From: Citrobacter sp. 18056
GTDB lineage: Bacteria > Pseudomonadota > Gammaproteobacteria > Enterobacterales > Enterobacteriaceae
Direction: 5' to 3'
DNA: 64,000 nucleotides
Assembly (NCBI GenBank): GCA_902706235.1
Contig: CACSJR010000003.1
Coordinates: 62,001-126,000 of the forward strand
Shown here in pieces: positions 1 to 7,799 of this stretch. The position numbers and the translations under genes were made by a program. Each line of letters starts with the position of its first letter. The first letter of the stretch is position 1. The notes beneath the pieces are model-generated. The model was not told where the DNA came from and searched no databases. It saw nothing but the letters and a program-made list of their open reading frames with translations.

Positions 1-150
1 GACCCGGGCTTGAGTTCTGGTGACTACAAGCTCCAGGTTGGCGACCTCGATAACCGCAGCAGCATGCAGTTCATCGATCCGAAAGGACATACGCTGACCC
101 AGTCGCAGAACGACGCGCTGGTAGCCGTATTCCAGGCAGCATTTAAGTAA
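1..150 (+). CDS. bamC: BamC C-terminal end, outer-membrane assembly lipoprotein (5' truncated by window)
   Basis: The first 49 codons are open in frame 1 and end at TAA 148-150. The encoded tail contains [15 protein letters not shown] and [17 protein letters not shown], which I recognise as the C-terminal helix-grip domain of BamC (NlpB). BamC is a lipoprotein of the BAM complex that folds beta-barrel proteins into the outer membrane. The signal peptide and N-terminal domain lie outside the window. bamC directly upstream of purC is the normal enteric order, and a strong terminator follows at once. Confidence 0.93.
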   Translation, partial: DPGLSSGDYKLQVGDLDNRSSMQFIDPKGHTLTQSQNDALVAVFQAAFK

Positions 151-158
151 GAAATAAA

Positions 159-186
159 AGGGCTGGAGCAATCCAGCCCTTTTTTC
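159..186 (+). terminator. Rho-independent terminator after bamC
   Basis: AGGGCTGGA (159-167), loop GCAA, TCCAGCCCT (172-180), then a T run. It lies between the bamC stop and the purC promoter and so separates the two units. Confidence 0.9.
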
Positions 187-189
187 TGT

Positions 190-211
190 TATTATACGCA
201 AACGTGTGCGT
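190..211 (+). promoter_or_regulatory. purC promoter -10 and PurR operator
   Basis: The 16-mer ACGCAAACGTGTGCGT at 196-211 is a close match to the PurR operator consensus (ACGCAAACGTTTKCGT). It abuts a TATTAT -10-like hexamer at 190-195. It sits 52 bp before the purC start, as expected for purine repression of this gene. The -35 is not obvious and may lie within the bamC terminator. The operator is seen in the sequence; repression by PurR with hypoxanthine or guanine is known for the E. coli gene and inferred here. Confidence 0.85.
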
Positions 212-263
212 CGGCAGAAAAGCCCGATTTTAATGTCTAATTTCCTACCCGGAGTATTGAAAG

Positions 264-977
264 ATGCAAAAGCAAGCTGAGTTGTATCGCGGCAAAGCGA
301 AAACCGTTTACAGCACGGAAAACCCGGACCTGTTGGTGCTCGAATTCCGCAACGATACGTCAGCAGGTGATGGAGCGCGTATCGAACAGTTCGATCGTAA
401 GGGAATGGTGAACAACAAGTTTAACCATTTCATTATGAGTAAACTTGAAGAAGCGGGCATTCCGACCCAGATGGAGCAGCTGCTGTCCGATACCGAGTGT
501 CTGGTCAAAAAACTCGATATGGTGCCGGTAGAATGCGTTATTCGTAACCGCGCAGCGGGTTCGCTGGTGAAGCGTTTGGGCATTGAAGAAGGCATCGAAC
601 TGAATCCGCCGTTGTTCGATCTGTTCCTGAAAAACGACGAAATGCACGACCCGATGATTAACGAATCCTACTGCGAAACCTTCGGGTGGGTGAACCGCGA
701 AAATCTGGCCACCATGCGTGAGCTGACCTACAAAGCGAACGACGTACTGACAAAGTTGTTTGATGACGCGGGTCTTATCCTGGTCGATTTCAAACTTGAG
801 TTCGGTTTGTTCAATGGCAAAGTGGTGCTGGGCGATGAATTCTCGCCAGACGGTAGCCGTCTGTGGGATAAAAACACCATGGATAAAATGGATAAAGACC
901 GTTTCCGCCAAAGCCTCGGCGGCCTGATTGAAGCCTACGAAGAAGTGGCGCGTCGTTTAGGGGTTCAGCTCGACTAA
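264..977 (+). CDS. purC: Phosphoribosylaminoimidazole-succinocarboxamide synthase (SAICAR synthetase)
   Basis: Cytoplasmic enzyme of de novo purine synthesis that joins CAIR and L-aspartate using ATP to give SAICAR. The 237-residue product has the normal length for the bacterial single-domain enzyme. It carries the family signatures [12 protein letters not shown] near residue 90 and LVDFKLEFG followed by [14 protein letters not shown] near residues 175-205. The start at 264 follows a GGAG ribosome site at 251-254. It is monocistronic here, with the PurR box upstream and a terminator downstream. Confidence 0.98.
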   Translation: MQKQAELYRGKAKTVYSTENPDLLVLEFRNDTSAGDGARIEQFDRKGMVNNKFNHFIMSKLEEAGIPTQMEQLLSDTECLVKKLDMVPVECVIRNRAAGSLVKRLGIEEGIELNPPLFDLFLKNDEMHDPMINESYCETFGWVNRENLATMRELTYKANDVLTKLFDDAGLILVDFKLEFGLFNGKVVLGDEFSPDGSRLWDKNTMDKMDKDRFRQSLGGLIEAYEEVARRLGVQLD

Positions 978-996
978 CCCGAGATGCGAATAGATT

Positions 997-1026
997 GCCC
1001 GGTGTCGCTTATGCTTTCCGGGCCTG
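997..1026. repeat. REP-type palindromic element
   Basis: GCCCGGTGTCGCTTATGC followed by TTTCCGGGCCTG forms the arms of an enterobacterial REP unit. A close relative lies at 22987-23016. It sits in the purC 3' region just before a terminator hairpin. Confidence 0.65.
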
Positions 1027-1031
1027 AAACT

Positions 1032-1057
1032 AAGAGGATGCTTGTCATCCTCTTTTG
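1032..1057 (+). terminator. Rho-independent terminator after purC
   Basis: AAGAGGATG (1032-1040), loop CTTGT, CATCCTCTT (1046-1054), then TTTG. It is the likely end of the purC message. Confidence 0.75.
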
Positions 1058-1139
1058 ATATCTGCTTTGTTAACTATGGTAATCCTGCCTTTAACCGCCT
1101 ACGATCACTGTATCAGGAACATGAAATACAGAGGTTGTT

Positions 1140-2018
1140 ATGCGTTGGCAAGGTCGTCGCGAGAGCGATAATGTGGAAGACAGGCGAAACGATTCCGGCG
1201 GAATGTCCCCAATCGGCGGTCGTGGTGGTTTTCGTCTCCCGAGAGGCAAAGGCGGCATCATTCTGCTGATTGTCGTGGTGGTCGCGGGCTATTACGGCGT
1301 TGACCTTACCGGGATGCTCACCGGCCAGCCGATGGTTCAACAGCAATCAGCACAGCGTTCTATCAGCCCAAATGACGACGAAGCGGCCAAATTTACCTCC
1401 GTTATTCTCGCCACTACCGAAGACACCTGGGGACAGATTTTCCAGAAAATGGGCAATCAATATCAGCAGCCTAAACTGGTGATGTACCGTGGTGCGACGC
1501 GTACCGGTTGCGGTACCGGTCAGTCAGTGATGGGGCCGTTTTACTGCCCGGCAGACAGTACTGTTTATATCGATCTCTCTTTCTACGATGACATGAAAAA
1601 CAAGCTCGGCGCTGATGGCGATTTTGCCCAGGGCTACGTGATAGCGCATGAAGTCGGACACCACGTACAGAAACTGCTCGGCATCGAGCCGCAAGTGCGC
1701 CAGATGCAGCAGAATGCGTCCAAAGCTGAGGTAAACCGTTTGTCGGTGAAAATGGAATTGCAGGCAGACTGCTTCGCGGGTGTCTGGGGTCACAGCATGC
1801 AGCAGCAGGGCGTACTGGAATCAGGAGATGTTCAGGAAGCGCTGAACGCTGCCGAAGCGATTGGCGATGATCGTCTGCAACAGCAAAGCCAGGGCCGGGT
1901 GGTCCCGGACAGCTTCACTCACGGGACATCGCAGCAGCGCTATAGCTGGTTCAAACGCGGCTTTGACAGCGGCGATCCGGCCCAGTGCAACACCTTCGGT
2001 AAAACCACGCTTAACTAA
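1140..2018 (+). CDS. ypfJ: YpfJ, membrane-anchored neutral zinc metallopeptidase family protein
   Basis: Protein of 292 residues of the YpfJ/zinc-metallopeptidase family. A charged, glycine-rich N-terminus is followed by one hydrophobic segment at about residues 40-60, so the catalytic part is probably periplasmic. The zinc motif HEVGHH lies at residues 170-175. A further conserved stretch with [13 protein letters not shown] supplies the likely third ligand Glu. Substrate and physiological role are unknown. The start follows AGAGG at 1130-1134. It is coupled to tmcA, which begins three bases after the stop. Confidence 0.92.
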   Translation: MRWQGRRESDNVEDRRNDSGGMSPIGGRGGFRLPRGKGGIILLIVVVVAGYYGVDLTGMLTGQPMVQQQSAQRSISPNDDEAAKFTSVILATTEDTWGQIFQKMGNQYQQPKLVMYRGATRTGCGTGQSVMGPFYCPADSTVYIDLSFYDDMKNKLGADGDFAQGYVIAHEVGHHVQKLLGIEPQVRQMQQNASKAEVNRLSVKMELQADCFAGVWGHSMQQQGVLESGDVQEALNAAEAIGDDRLQQQSQGRVVPDSFTHGTSQQRYSWFKRGFDSGDPAQCNTFGKTTLN

Positions 2019-2021
2019 CGC

Positions 2022-4025
2022 ATGTCTGACATGGACGCCATTCTTGCGCAGTGCGCAAACATGAAAGCGCAAGGCATTCGCCGCCTGCTGGTCCTGAGCG
2101 GCGAGGCCGACTGGATCTACCAGCAGGCTTTGCGTCTGCGTGAACGGTTGGGCGGTGACGGGGTGTTTATCTCACCTCAGCTTCAACCGGAACCGTACTG
2201 CGCGCCCTCGGCGCTGAAAACTCTGCTCGGGCGGGAGTTCGAACACGCCTTTTTTGATGCCCGCCGTGGTTTTGACGTCGCCGCTTTCGCGGCGCTGGCA
2301 GGCACGCTAAAAGCCGGAAGCTGGCTGGTGCTTCTTGTTCCAACACTCCAGCACTGGCCGACACTGACGGACGACGACTCCGTGCGCTGGAGCGACAGCT
2401 CCGAGCCCATCTCTACGCCGCATTTCGTCGGCCATTTTTGCCGCGTGTTGCAACGCGACGCAGAAGCACTGCTCTGGCAACAACATCTCCCGTTTACACT
2501 GCCCGATTATCGCCCGCGCCCGCAATGGCATGCCGCGAATGGCGAACCGCAGGCTGAGCAGGCGGAGATCCTCACCGCGCTGAAAACCTTGCCGCCGGGC
2601 GTAGCGGCAGTGACCGCCGAACGCGGTCGTGGGAAATCAGCCTTGGCTGGAATGCTGCTGAAAACGCTGCCCGCGCGCGCCGCCATCGTAACGGCTCCTG
2701 CCAAATCGGCCACCGACGTGCTGGCGTATTTCGCCGGAGAACATTTCCGGTTTATGGCGCCTGACGCGCTGCTGGCCTCAGATGAACAGGCACAATGGCT
2801 GATTGTCGATGAGGCTGCCGCCATTCCTGGCCCGCTGTTAGAGCGGCTGGTGAGCCATTATCCACATACATTGTTGACTACAACCGTGCAGGGCTACGAA
2901 GGCACCGGGCGTGGTTTTATGCTTAAGTTTTGCGCTCGTTTCCCGCATCTGGCCGCATTCACACTGAATCAGCCGGTGCGTTGGGCAAGTGGCTGTCCGC
3001 TGGAAGCCTTCATCATCGACGCACTGCTTTTTGATGATTCGCTTCCCGCGCTGCTCGCGCCAGACACCGTCCAGCTTCAACGCGTTGAACAAACGGCGTG
3101 GGAAAGTGAGTCGGAACAGCTTTCCGCCATGTACCGGCTGCTTTCTGCCGCGCATTATCGGACATCTCCCCTCGATTTACGCCGCATGATGGATGCCCCC
3201 GGGCAGCATTTTATTGCCGCACGTGAAGGCGAAACGCTGACCGGTGCGCTGTGGCTGGTGGAGGAGGGCGGATTGAGCCCGGAACTGAGTCAGGCGGTGT
3301 GGGCCGGTTTTCGTCGCCCGCGCGGTAATTTGGTGGCGCAATCACTGGCGGCACACGGCGGTAGCCCGCAGGCCGCAACGCTCAGGAGTCAGCGTATCAG
3401 TCGCATCGCCATTCATCCGCAACGGCAACGGCAGGGTATGGGCCAGCGGATGATTGCGGGCGTCATCGCGCAGATCAACAACTGCGATTATCTCTCTGTA
3501 AGCTTCGGTTTTACCGATGAACTTTGGCGCTTCTGGCAGCGCTGCGGTTTTCTGCTGGTGCGATTGGGTACGCATCGGGAAGCCAGCAGCGGTTGTTACA
3601 CCGCGATGGCCATTTACCCGCTGAGTGCGGCAGGCCATCAGCTTGTAGAGCGTGAGCAGAGCCGCTTCGCACGCGATGCATACTGGCTGGCGCAATGGCG
3701 TGATGATGGTGGTCAGGCCGCAAATCAGCCGTCAGAGGCTATTCTTACAGATGATGACTGGCAGGAACTGGCCGGTTTTGCCTGGGCGCATCGTCCTTTA
3801 ATGGCAGCGGTCGGTAGTCTTCAGCGCCTGCTCGCGGTGGCCACGCAACCCTTGCCTGCATTACGAAGCTCGTTGGCACAACAAAGCGACGCCACACCGG
3901 TTCAGAGTGGGCGCAAAGCGCTATTGGCGAAGCAGCGTCATGAGGCGGCAGATGCGCTGAAATGTCTCGACGTGCATCGCAGTGAGATGCTGGCGGAACA
4001 GGTGAAAAACCTGCAGTTTTTTTAA
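2022..4025 (+). CDS. tmcA: tRNA(Met) cytidine acetyltransferase TmcA
   Basis: Cytoplasmic RNA helicase-acetyltransferase that makes N4-acetylcytidine at the wobble position of elongator tRNA-Met, using acetyl-CoA and ATP. The 667 residues match the E. coli length. The order is an N-terminal TmcA domain, a helicase-type ATPase with Walker A ERGRGKSAL near residue 200 and Walker B WLIVDEAAA near 258, then a GNAT domain with IAIHPQRQRQGMGQRM near 457 and a C-terminal tRNA-binding tail. It starts three bases after ypfJ ends, so the two are probably co-translated. Confidence 0.96.
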   Translation: MSDMDAILAQCANMKAQGIRRLLVLSGEADWIYQQALRLRERLGGDGVFISPQLQPEPYCAPSALKTLLGREFEHAFFDARRGFDVAAFAALAGTLKAGSWLVLLVPTLQHWPTLTDDDSVRWSDSSEPISTPHFVGHFCRVLQRDAEALLWQQHLPFTLPDYRPRPQWHAANGEPQAEQAEILTALKTLPPGVAAVTAERGRGKSALAGMLLKTLPARAAIVTAPAKSATDVLAYFAGEHFRFMAPDALLASDEQAQWLIVDEAAAIPGPLLERLVSHYPHTLLTTTVQGYEGTGRGFMLKFCARFPHLAAFTLNQPVRWASGCPLEAFIIDALLFDDSLPALLAPDTVQLQRVEQTAWESESEQLSAMYRLLSAAHYRTSPLDLRRMMDAPGQHFIAAREGETLTGALWLVEEGGLSPELSQAVWAGFRRPRGNLVAQSLAAHGGSPQAATLRSQRISRIAIHPQRQRQGMGQRMIAGVIAQINNCDYLSVSFGFTDELWRFWQRCGFLLVRLGTHREASSGCYTAMAIYPLSAAGHQLVEREQSRFARDAYWLAQWRDDGGQAANQPSEAILTDDDWQELAGFAWAHRPLMAAVGSLQRLLAVATQPLPALRSSLAQQSDATPVQSGRKALLAKQRHEAADALKCLDVHRSEMLAEQVKNLQFF

Positions 4026-4103
4026 CAAACTCATTCAGTTAAATGTCATGGTCATTCACGCCTAACGGCGTAGACTCCCCAGCAACAGACCAAGGAGAAA
4101 GCC

Positions 4104-4799
4104 ATGAAACATGACCATTTTGTTGTGCAAAGTCCATCAGCCCCAGCCAAACAGCTGCTGCTGTTGTTTCATGGCGTGGGCGATAATCCGGTATCGATGG
4201 GGCAGATTGGCCGCTGGTTTGCGCCGCTGTTTCCAGACGCACTGATTGTCAGCGTCGGTGGCGTTGAGCCTTGTGGCCCAAACGGTCGCCAGTGGTTTTC
4301 CGTACAGGGCGTGACGGAAGAAAACCGTCAGCAGCGCATTGATGCCATTATGCCGACCTTCATCGACATTGTGCGCCACTGGCAGAAAGAGAGCGGCGTT
4401 GGCCCGCTGGCCACGGCGCTGATCGGTTTCTCCCAGGGCACGATAATGTCGCTCGAAAGCACCAAAGCTGCACCGGGTCTGGCATCACGCGTCATCGCTT
4501 TCAACGGACGATTTGCCACGCTGCCGACCAGCGCCAGCACCGCGACCACAGTGCATTTGATTCACGGCGGTGAAGACAGGGTAATTGATATGGCCCATGC
4601 GGTGGCGGCTCAGGAAGCCTTGATTGAAGCGGGTGGGGACGTCACACTGGATATTGTGGACGACCTGGGGCACGCCATTGACGATCGCAGCATCCAGTTT
4701 GCGCTTGATCATCTGCGCTACACTGTGCCGAAACACTATTTTGACGAAGCGCTCAGCGGCGGTAAACCGCAGGACGACGACATCATCGAATTGCTGTAA
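4104..4799 (+). CDS. ypfH: YpfH, alpha/beta-hydrolase (carboxylesterase family)
   Basis: Cytoplasmic serine hydrolase of 231 residues in the phospholipase/carboxylesterase family. The nucleophile elbow reads GFSQGT (near residues 111-116), the acid region HGGEDRVID (near 155) and the His region LGHAID. E. coli YpfH has esterase activity on short acyl esters, but its natural substrate is unknown. The start at 4104 follows AAGGAGAAAGCC. It lies 78 bp after tmcA and probably belongs to the same transcript. A 21-bp inverted repeat (4822-4842) without a T run follows. Confidence 0.93.
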   Translation: MKHDHFVVQSPSAPAKQLLLLFHGVGDNPVSMGQIGRWFAPLFPDALIVSVGGVEPCGPNGRQWFSVQGVTEENRQQRIDAIMPTFIDIVRHWQKESGVGPLATALIGFSQGTIMSLESTKAAPGLASRVIAFNGRFATLPTSASTATTVHLIHGGEDRVIDMAHAVAAQEALIEAGGDVTLDIVDDLGHAIDDRSIQFALDHLRYTVPKHYFDEALSGGKPQDDDIIELL

Positions 4800-4923
4800 T
4801 CTCCGCGCTTAAGCCCTTGATGCTCCAGTGTATAACTGGAGCGCATCCCTCTGTTTTGAACCGGAAATGAGCAGCCATACAGCCATCTGGCTATTTAAGC
4901 GGTTAAAATAAAAAGACATAAAA

Positions 4924-5132
4924 GTTGCTATATTAATTTCCCTGTGTCTTAATGGCGTCCTTGGTTTGGAACACAGACCTTATGAAAGCAGTTTTAGTAA
5001 AGCAGTCCTCAGTTCAGGTGTTATCAATAGATATTGCCCTTCATGAGCCGCCTCCTAAGTGCTAAGTAAGTAGCTCTCTCATTACAGGCCATCATCGCCG
5101 CATTTAGTGGCTCAATAATTAAGGAAATATCT
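4924..5132 (+). promoter_or_regulatory. Cold-shock promoter and long 5' leader with cold box
   Basis: The gap between ypfH and the csp gene is 333 bp and holds no gene. The block GGTTTGGAACACAGACC (4963-4979), followed by AAAGCAG and TAGTAAAGCAG, aligns well with the start of the E. coli cspA mRNA, which carries the cold box. A possible promoter is TTGCTA (4924-4929), an 18-bp spacer, and CTTAAT (4948-4953). This implies a leader of about 165-170 nt. In E. coli cspA such a leader acts as an RNA thermosensor. AAGGA at 5121-5125 is the ribosome site. Function by homology only. Confidence 0.7.
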
Positions 5133-5345
5133 ATGTCTAATAAAATGACTGGTTTAGTAAAATGGTTCAACGCTGATAAAGGTTTCGGCTTCATCACTCC
5201 TGACGACGGCAGCAAAGATGTATTCGTACATTTCTCTGCAATCCAGAGCGATAACTTCAAAACTCTTGATGAAGGCCAGAAAGTATCCTTCACCATCGAG
5301 AACGGCGCTAAAGGCCCAGCAGCTGGTAACGTTTCCCCGCTGTAA
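5133..5345 (+). CDS. CspA-family cold-shock RNA chaperone
   Basis: Single cold-shock domain of 70 residues, the full normal length. RNP1 reads KGFGFITP (near residues 16-23) and RNP2 VFVHFSAI (near 30-37). The N-terminus [12 protein letters not shown] resembles CspG and CspB, while [10 protein letters not shown] and the C-terminal [10 protein letters not shown] resemble CspA. I therefore assign the cold-inducible CspA/B/G group but no single symbol. It binds single-stranded nucleic acid and melts RNA structure in the cold. E. coli K-12 has no csp gene between ypfH and ypfN, so this is an extra paralogue. Confidence 0.95.
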   Translation: MSNKMTGLVKWFNADKGFGFITPDDGSKDVFVHFSAIQSDNFKTLDEGQKVSFTIENGAKGPAAGNVSPL

Positions 5346-5427
5346 GTCTTGCTGATTATCAGTAGCCATTACAACAGCGATGAAGACAATTGTCTGAGCA
5401 GTTAATTAAGAGCTACTGATAAAGAAT

Positions 5428-5451
5428 AAACCCGCCGAGTGCGGGTTTTTT
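5428..5451 (+). terminator. Rho-independent terminator after csp
   Basis: AAACCCGC (5428-5435), loop CGAGT, GCGGGTTT (5441-5448), then TTT. Confidence 0.9.
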
Positions 5452-5503
5452 ATTGCCTGAATTTCGGGTAGTAATTTGCATGTCTGGCGGGTCTGCAGGG
5501 ATT

Positions 5504-5534
5504 GTAGGCCTGCTAAGCGCAGCGCCAGCAGGCA
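5504..5534. repeat. REP-type palindromic element
   Basis: GTAGGCCTGCT, a short AAGCGCAGCGCC centre, and AGCAGGCA form a REP-like hairpin in inverse orientation. It is placed between the convergent csp and ypfN units, the usual location for such elements. Confidence 0.65.
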
Positions 5535-5550
5535 CAATATTCAGCTCAAT

Positions 5551-5576
5551 AAAAAAGCGCCCATCGGGCGCTTTTC
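5551..5576. terminator. Bidirectional terminator, mainly for yffB-dapE-ypfN
   Basis: GCGCCC (5557-5562), loop ATC, GGGCGC (5566-5571), flanked by six A on the left and four T on the right. It works for the leftward operon and as a back-up for csp. Confidence 0.88.
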
Positions 5577-5580
5577 TTGT

Positions 5581-5772
5581 TTAAGGTTTTTTCTTCGGCC
5601 ACTCATCATCGTCGTCCCACTTATCGTTGAAATCACGATGCGGGGGAAGGTCCGGCTTGTTCGCCATATACTTCTTCGGGTCGACGCGCTTGAGATCTTT
5701 GATGACGTTAAGAATCACGCCCAACAAAAACACCAGCACCAGGATCCACCAATATTTAGCCAGCCAGTCCAT
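5581..5772 (-). CDS. ypfN: YpfN, small inner-membrane protein (UPF0370)
   Basis: Protein of 63 residues with one strongly hydrophobic N-terminal segment (about residues 5-25) and an acidic/aromatic tail containing [15 protein letters not shown]. This is the YpfN/UPF0370 family; no biochemical function is known to me. It is the last gene of the leftward unit yffB-dapE-ypfN, 26 bp after the dapE stop, and the terminator lies directly after it. Confidence 0.92.
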   Translation of the reverse strand: MDWLAKYWWILVLVFLLGVILNVIKDLKRVDPKKYMANKPDLPPHRDFNDKWDDDDEWPKKKP

Positions 5773-5798
5773 GCCTGATACCTCTTTGAGTAATGCCG

Positions 5799-6926
5799 CT
5801 ACGCGACAAGTTGTTCCATGATCCGCTGATACATTCGGGCGAGAAGCTGCAGGTCGGCGGCGTTAACGCATTCATTGATTTTATGAATAGTGGCATTTAC
5901 CGGCCCCAGCTCCACGACCTGAGCGCCCATCCGGGCGATAAAGCGTCCGTCTGAGGTACCGCCTGTGGTCAGCAGCTGTGGTTTAATTTCATTATAGTGC
6001 TCAATGGCGTTCACTACCGCATCGACCAACTTTCCGCGACCGGTGAGGAACGGCTGTCCGGAGAGCCACCAGTCCACGCTGTAGCGCAGTTGGTGTTTTT
6101 CCAGCAGAGCGATAACGCGCTCTTTGATCATCGTGTCGGTCAGTTCGGTGCTGAAGCGGAAATTGAACTGCACCACCAGATCGCCAGGGATCACGTTATT
6201 GCTGCCGGTTCCGGCATTAATATTCGCAATCTGCATGCTGGTCTGTGGGAAGTATTCGTTGCCCTGATCCCACTCGATCTGCACCAGCTCATTGAGCATC
6301 GGTGCTGCGCGATGGACCGGGTTATCGGCCAGATGCGGATACGCCACGTGACCCTGTACGCCATGAATGGTCAGGTTGCAGGTGAGCGAGCCGCGACGGC
6401 CATTTTTTACCACGTCGCCCACGACTTCGGTACTGGATGGTTCGCCGACCAGACAGTAATCGAGACGTTCGTTACGCGCCATCAGCGCTTCAACCACTTT
6501 GACGGTACCGTGCGTTGCGCTGGCTTCCTCATCGGACGTTATCAGGAACGCCAGACGACCTTTGTGGTTCGGATGCTGGGCGACAAAACGCTCGGCAGCG
6601 ACAACCATCGCCGCGAGCGAGCCTTTCATATCAGCCGCACCGCGACCGAACAGCATTCCGTCACGGATAGTCGGCTCGAACGGTGGATTAATCCAGCGAT
6701 CGGCATCGCCCGCAGGCACCACGTCGGTGTGACCGGCAAAGGCGAGGGTTTCACCTTTCCCGCGCCACGCCCAGAAATTCTGCGTGTCGCCGAAGTCCAT
6801 CGCTTCAACGGTAAAACCAATCGCGCGCAGGCGCTCAATCATCAGCGCCTGGCAACCCGCATCATCGGGGCTAAGGGAAGGGCGGCGAATAAGCTGCTGA
6901 GCCAGCTCAATGACCGGGCATGACAT
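5799..6926 (-). CDS. dapE: Succinyl-diaminopimelate desuccinylase
   Basis: Cytoplasmic di-zinc M20 hydrolase that cleaves N-succinyl-LL-diaminopimelate to LL-diaminopimelate and succinate in the lysine and peptidoglycan pathway. The 375 residues are full length. Metal ligands and catalytic residues are visible: His66 and Asp68 in GHTDVVPAG, Asp99 in [10 protein letters not shown], the Glu pair 133-134 in TSDEEAS, Glu in GEPSST, and the C-terminal His in NATIHKINE. It starts three bases after the yffB stop, so the two are almost certainly co-translated. Confidence 0.98.
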   Translation of the reverse strand: MSCPVIELAQQLIRRPSLSPDDAGCQALMIERLRAIGFTVEAMDFGDTQNFWAWRGKGETLAFAGHTDVVPAGDADRWINPPFEPTIRDGMLFGRGAADMKGSLAAMVVAAERFVAQHPNHKGRLAFLITSDEEASATHGTVKVVEALMARNERLDYCLVGEPSSTEVVGDVVKNGRRGSLTCNLTIHGVQGHVAYPHLADNPVHRAAPMLNELVQIEWDQGNEYFPQTSMQIANINAGTGSNNVIPGDLVVQFNFRFSTELTDTMIKERVIALLEKHQLRYSVDWWLSGQPFLTGRGKLVDAVVNAIEHYNEIKPQLLTTGGTSDGRFIARMGAQVVELGPVNATIHKINECVNAADLQLLARMYQRIMEQLVA

Positions 6927-6929
6927 ACA

Positions 6930-7283
6930 CTACACCTCGTTATACGTCTGGTAACTGGAATCACTAAAACCCAGCAGCATAGGCTGACCGGGCGCGCAGA
7001 GCAATGGGCGTTTGATGATTGCTGGCATTTCCAGCATCAACGCGGCGGCAGAATCCGCATTTGTGATACTGGCGCGAACAGATTCATCCAGCTTGCGCCA
7101 GGTGGTGCCACGGGTATTCAGCAGCGCTTCCCAGCCCAGTTCGGCGATAAATTTGTCGAGTAACGCGCGGTCAAGACCGTCCGCCCGGTAGTCGTGAAAA
7201 CGGTATTCGAGCTGGTGGTCATCCAGCCAACGGCGTGCCTTCTTGATAGTGTCGCAGTTTTTTATCCCGTACATCGTTATCAT
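6930..7283 (-). CDS. yffB: YffB, ArsC/Spx-family thioredoxin-fold protein
   Basis: ArsC-like small protein of 117 residues. I place the start at the ATG ending at 7283 ([12 protein letters not shown]), which has AAGGA just upstream and matches the family length. The frame is open 24 codons further, but that extension has no ribosome site and no family resemblance. It has one N-terminal Cys (GIKNCDT), the [10 protein letters not shown] stretch and the IIKRPLL loop typical of ArsC reductases. The arsenate function is doubtful: E. coli YffB binds glutathione but lacks clear arsenate reductase activity. First gene of the dapE operon. Confidence 0.9.
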   Translation of the reverse strand: MITMYGIKNCDTIKKARRWLDDHQLEYRFHDYRADGLDRALLDKFIAELGWEALLNTRGTTWRKLDESVRASITNADSAAALMLEMPAIIKRPLLCAPGQPMLLGFSDSSYQTYNEV

Positions 7284-7636
7284 GTTTAATCCTTTTGCGT
7301 TGAAACAGGTAAATCGCTCAGATTTTTCGAATAATGAAAATCGGTTGTGGATCATACGTGAAATATTTATACGACCCTACTTATCCCTAAGCTAAATATC
7401 AACCCGGAATAATTGAATAGATTTTCACCGGAAGCGCATAATATTGTGAAATCATGCGGAAGTCGTGTTGTTTCAAAATATTGCAGTAAGTCACATTAAA
7501 TAAATGGGTATCAGTCATAGTATTGTTAAGCCCCGTAATACGGAGGCTTAGGGCAGTTATCGCAGCGATGGGGTATCCCATCTTCACAACTCCAGGCTAT
7601 TTTCGTACACTAACGATAATAATAAGAGAGGTTGTT
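7284..7636. other. Intergenic region between yffB and ypfM with a bulged hairpin
   Basis: This 353-bp gap must hold the promoters for the divergent yffB-dapE and ypfM transcripts. The only structure I find is TAAGCCCCGT (7527-7536), loop AAT, ACGGAGGCTTA (7540-7550): a 10-bp stem with one bulged A and no T run. It is not a terminator. It could be an operator or part of a short RNA. A 62-codon frame on the minus strand lacks a ribosome site and any family likeness and was rejected. Confidence 0.4.
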
Positions 7637-7696
7637 ATGATCGAACATGAACTGGGAAACTGGAAAGATTTTATCGAAGATATGCTTCGTAAATAA
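7637..7696 (+). CDS. ypfM: YpfM, 19-residue small protein
   Basis: ATG at 7637 opens a 19-codon frame ending in TAA 7694-7696. It is preceded by GAGAGG at 7625-7630 with good spacing. The product MIEHELGNWKDFIEDMLRK differs at only a few places from the E. coli small protein YpfM as I recall it. The peptide is an amphipathic, acidic helix with no signal or membrane segment. Function unknown. Conservation of such a short frame together with its ribosome site is the main evidence that it is real. Confidence 0.85.
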   Translation: MIEHELGNWKDFIEDMLRK

Positions 7697-7753
7697 TTCC
7701 GTTGTGGGTAATGCGCTAACTGTTTGTCCGTTGTGCCACACCGCAGAAATGAT

Positions 7754-7786
7754 AAAAAAGGCGACCCGATACGGTCGCCTTTTTTG
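7754..7786. terminator. Bidirectional terminator between ypfM and acrD
   Basis: AGGCGACC (7759-7766), loop CGATAC, GGTCGCCT (7773-7780), with A and T runs on the two sides. It ends the rightward ypfM and leftward acrD messages. Confidence 0.92.
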
Positions 7787-7799
7787 TGGGTTGTTCAGT

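Noticed and set aside
4822..4842. Terminator after ypfH
   Set aside because: GCTCCAG-loop-CTGGAGC is a good hairpin but is followed by GCATCCCTCTG without a T run. It may be a processing or 3'-protecting stem instead.
7399..7587. A 62-codon minus-strand frame between yffB and ypfM
   Set aside because: No ribosome site, no likeness to a known small protein, and odd composition. It is more likely promoter DNA.
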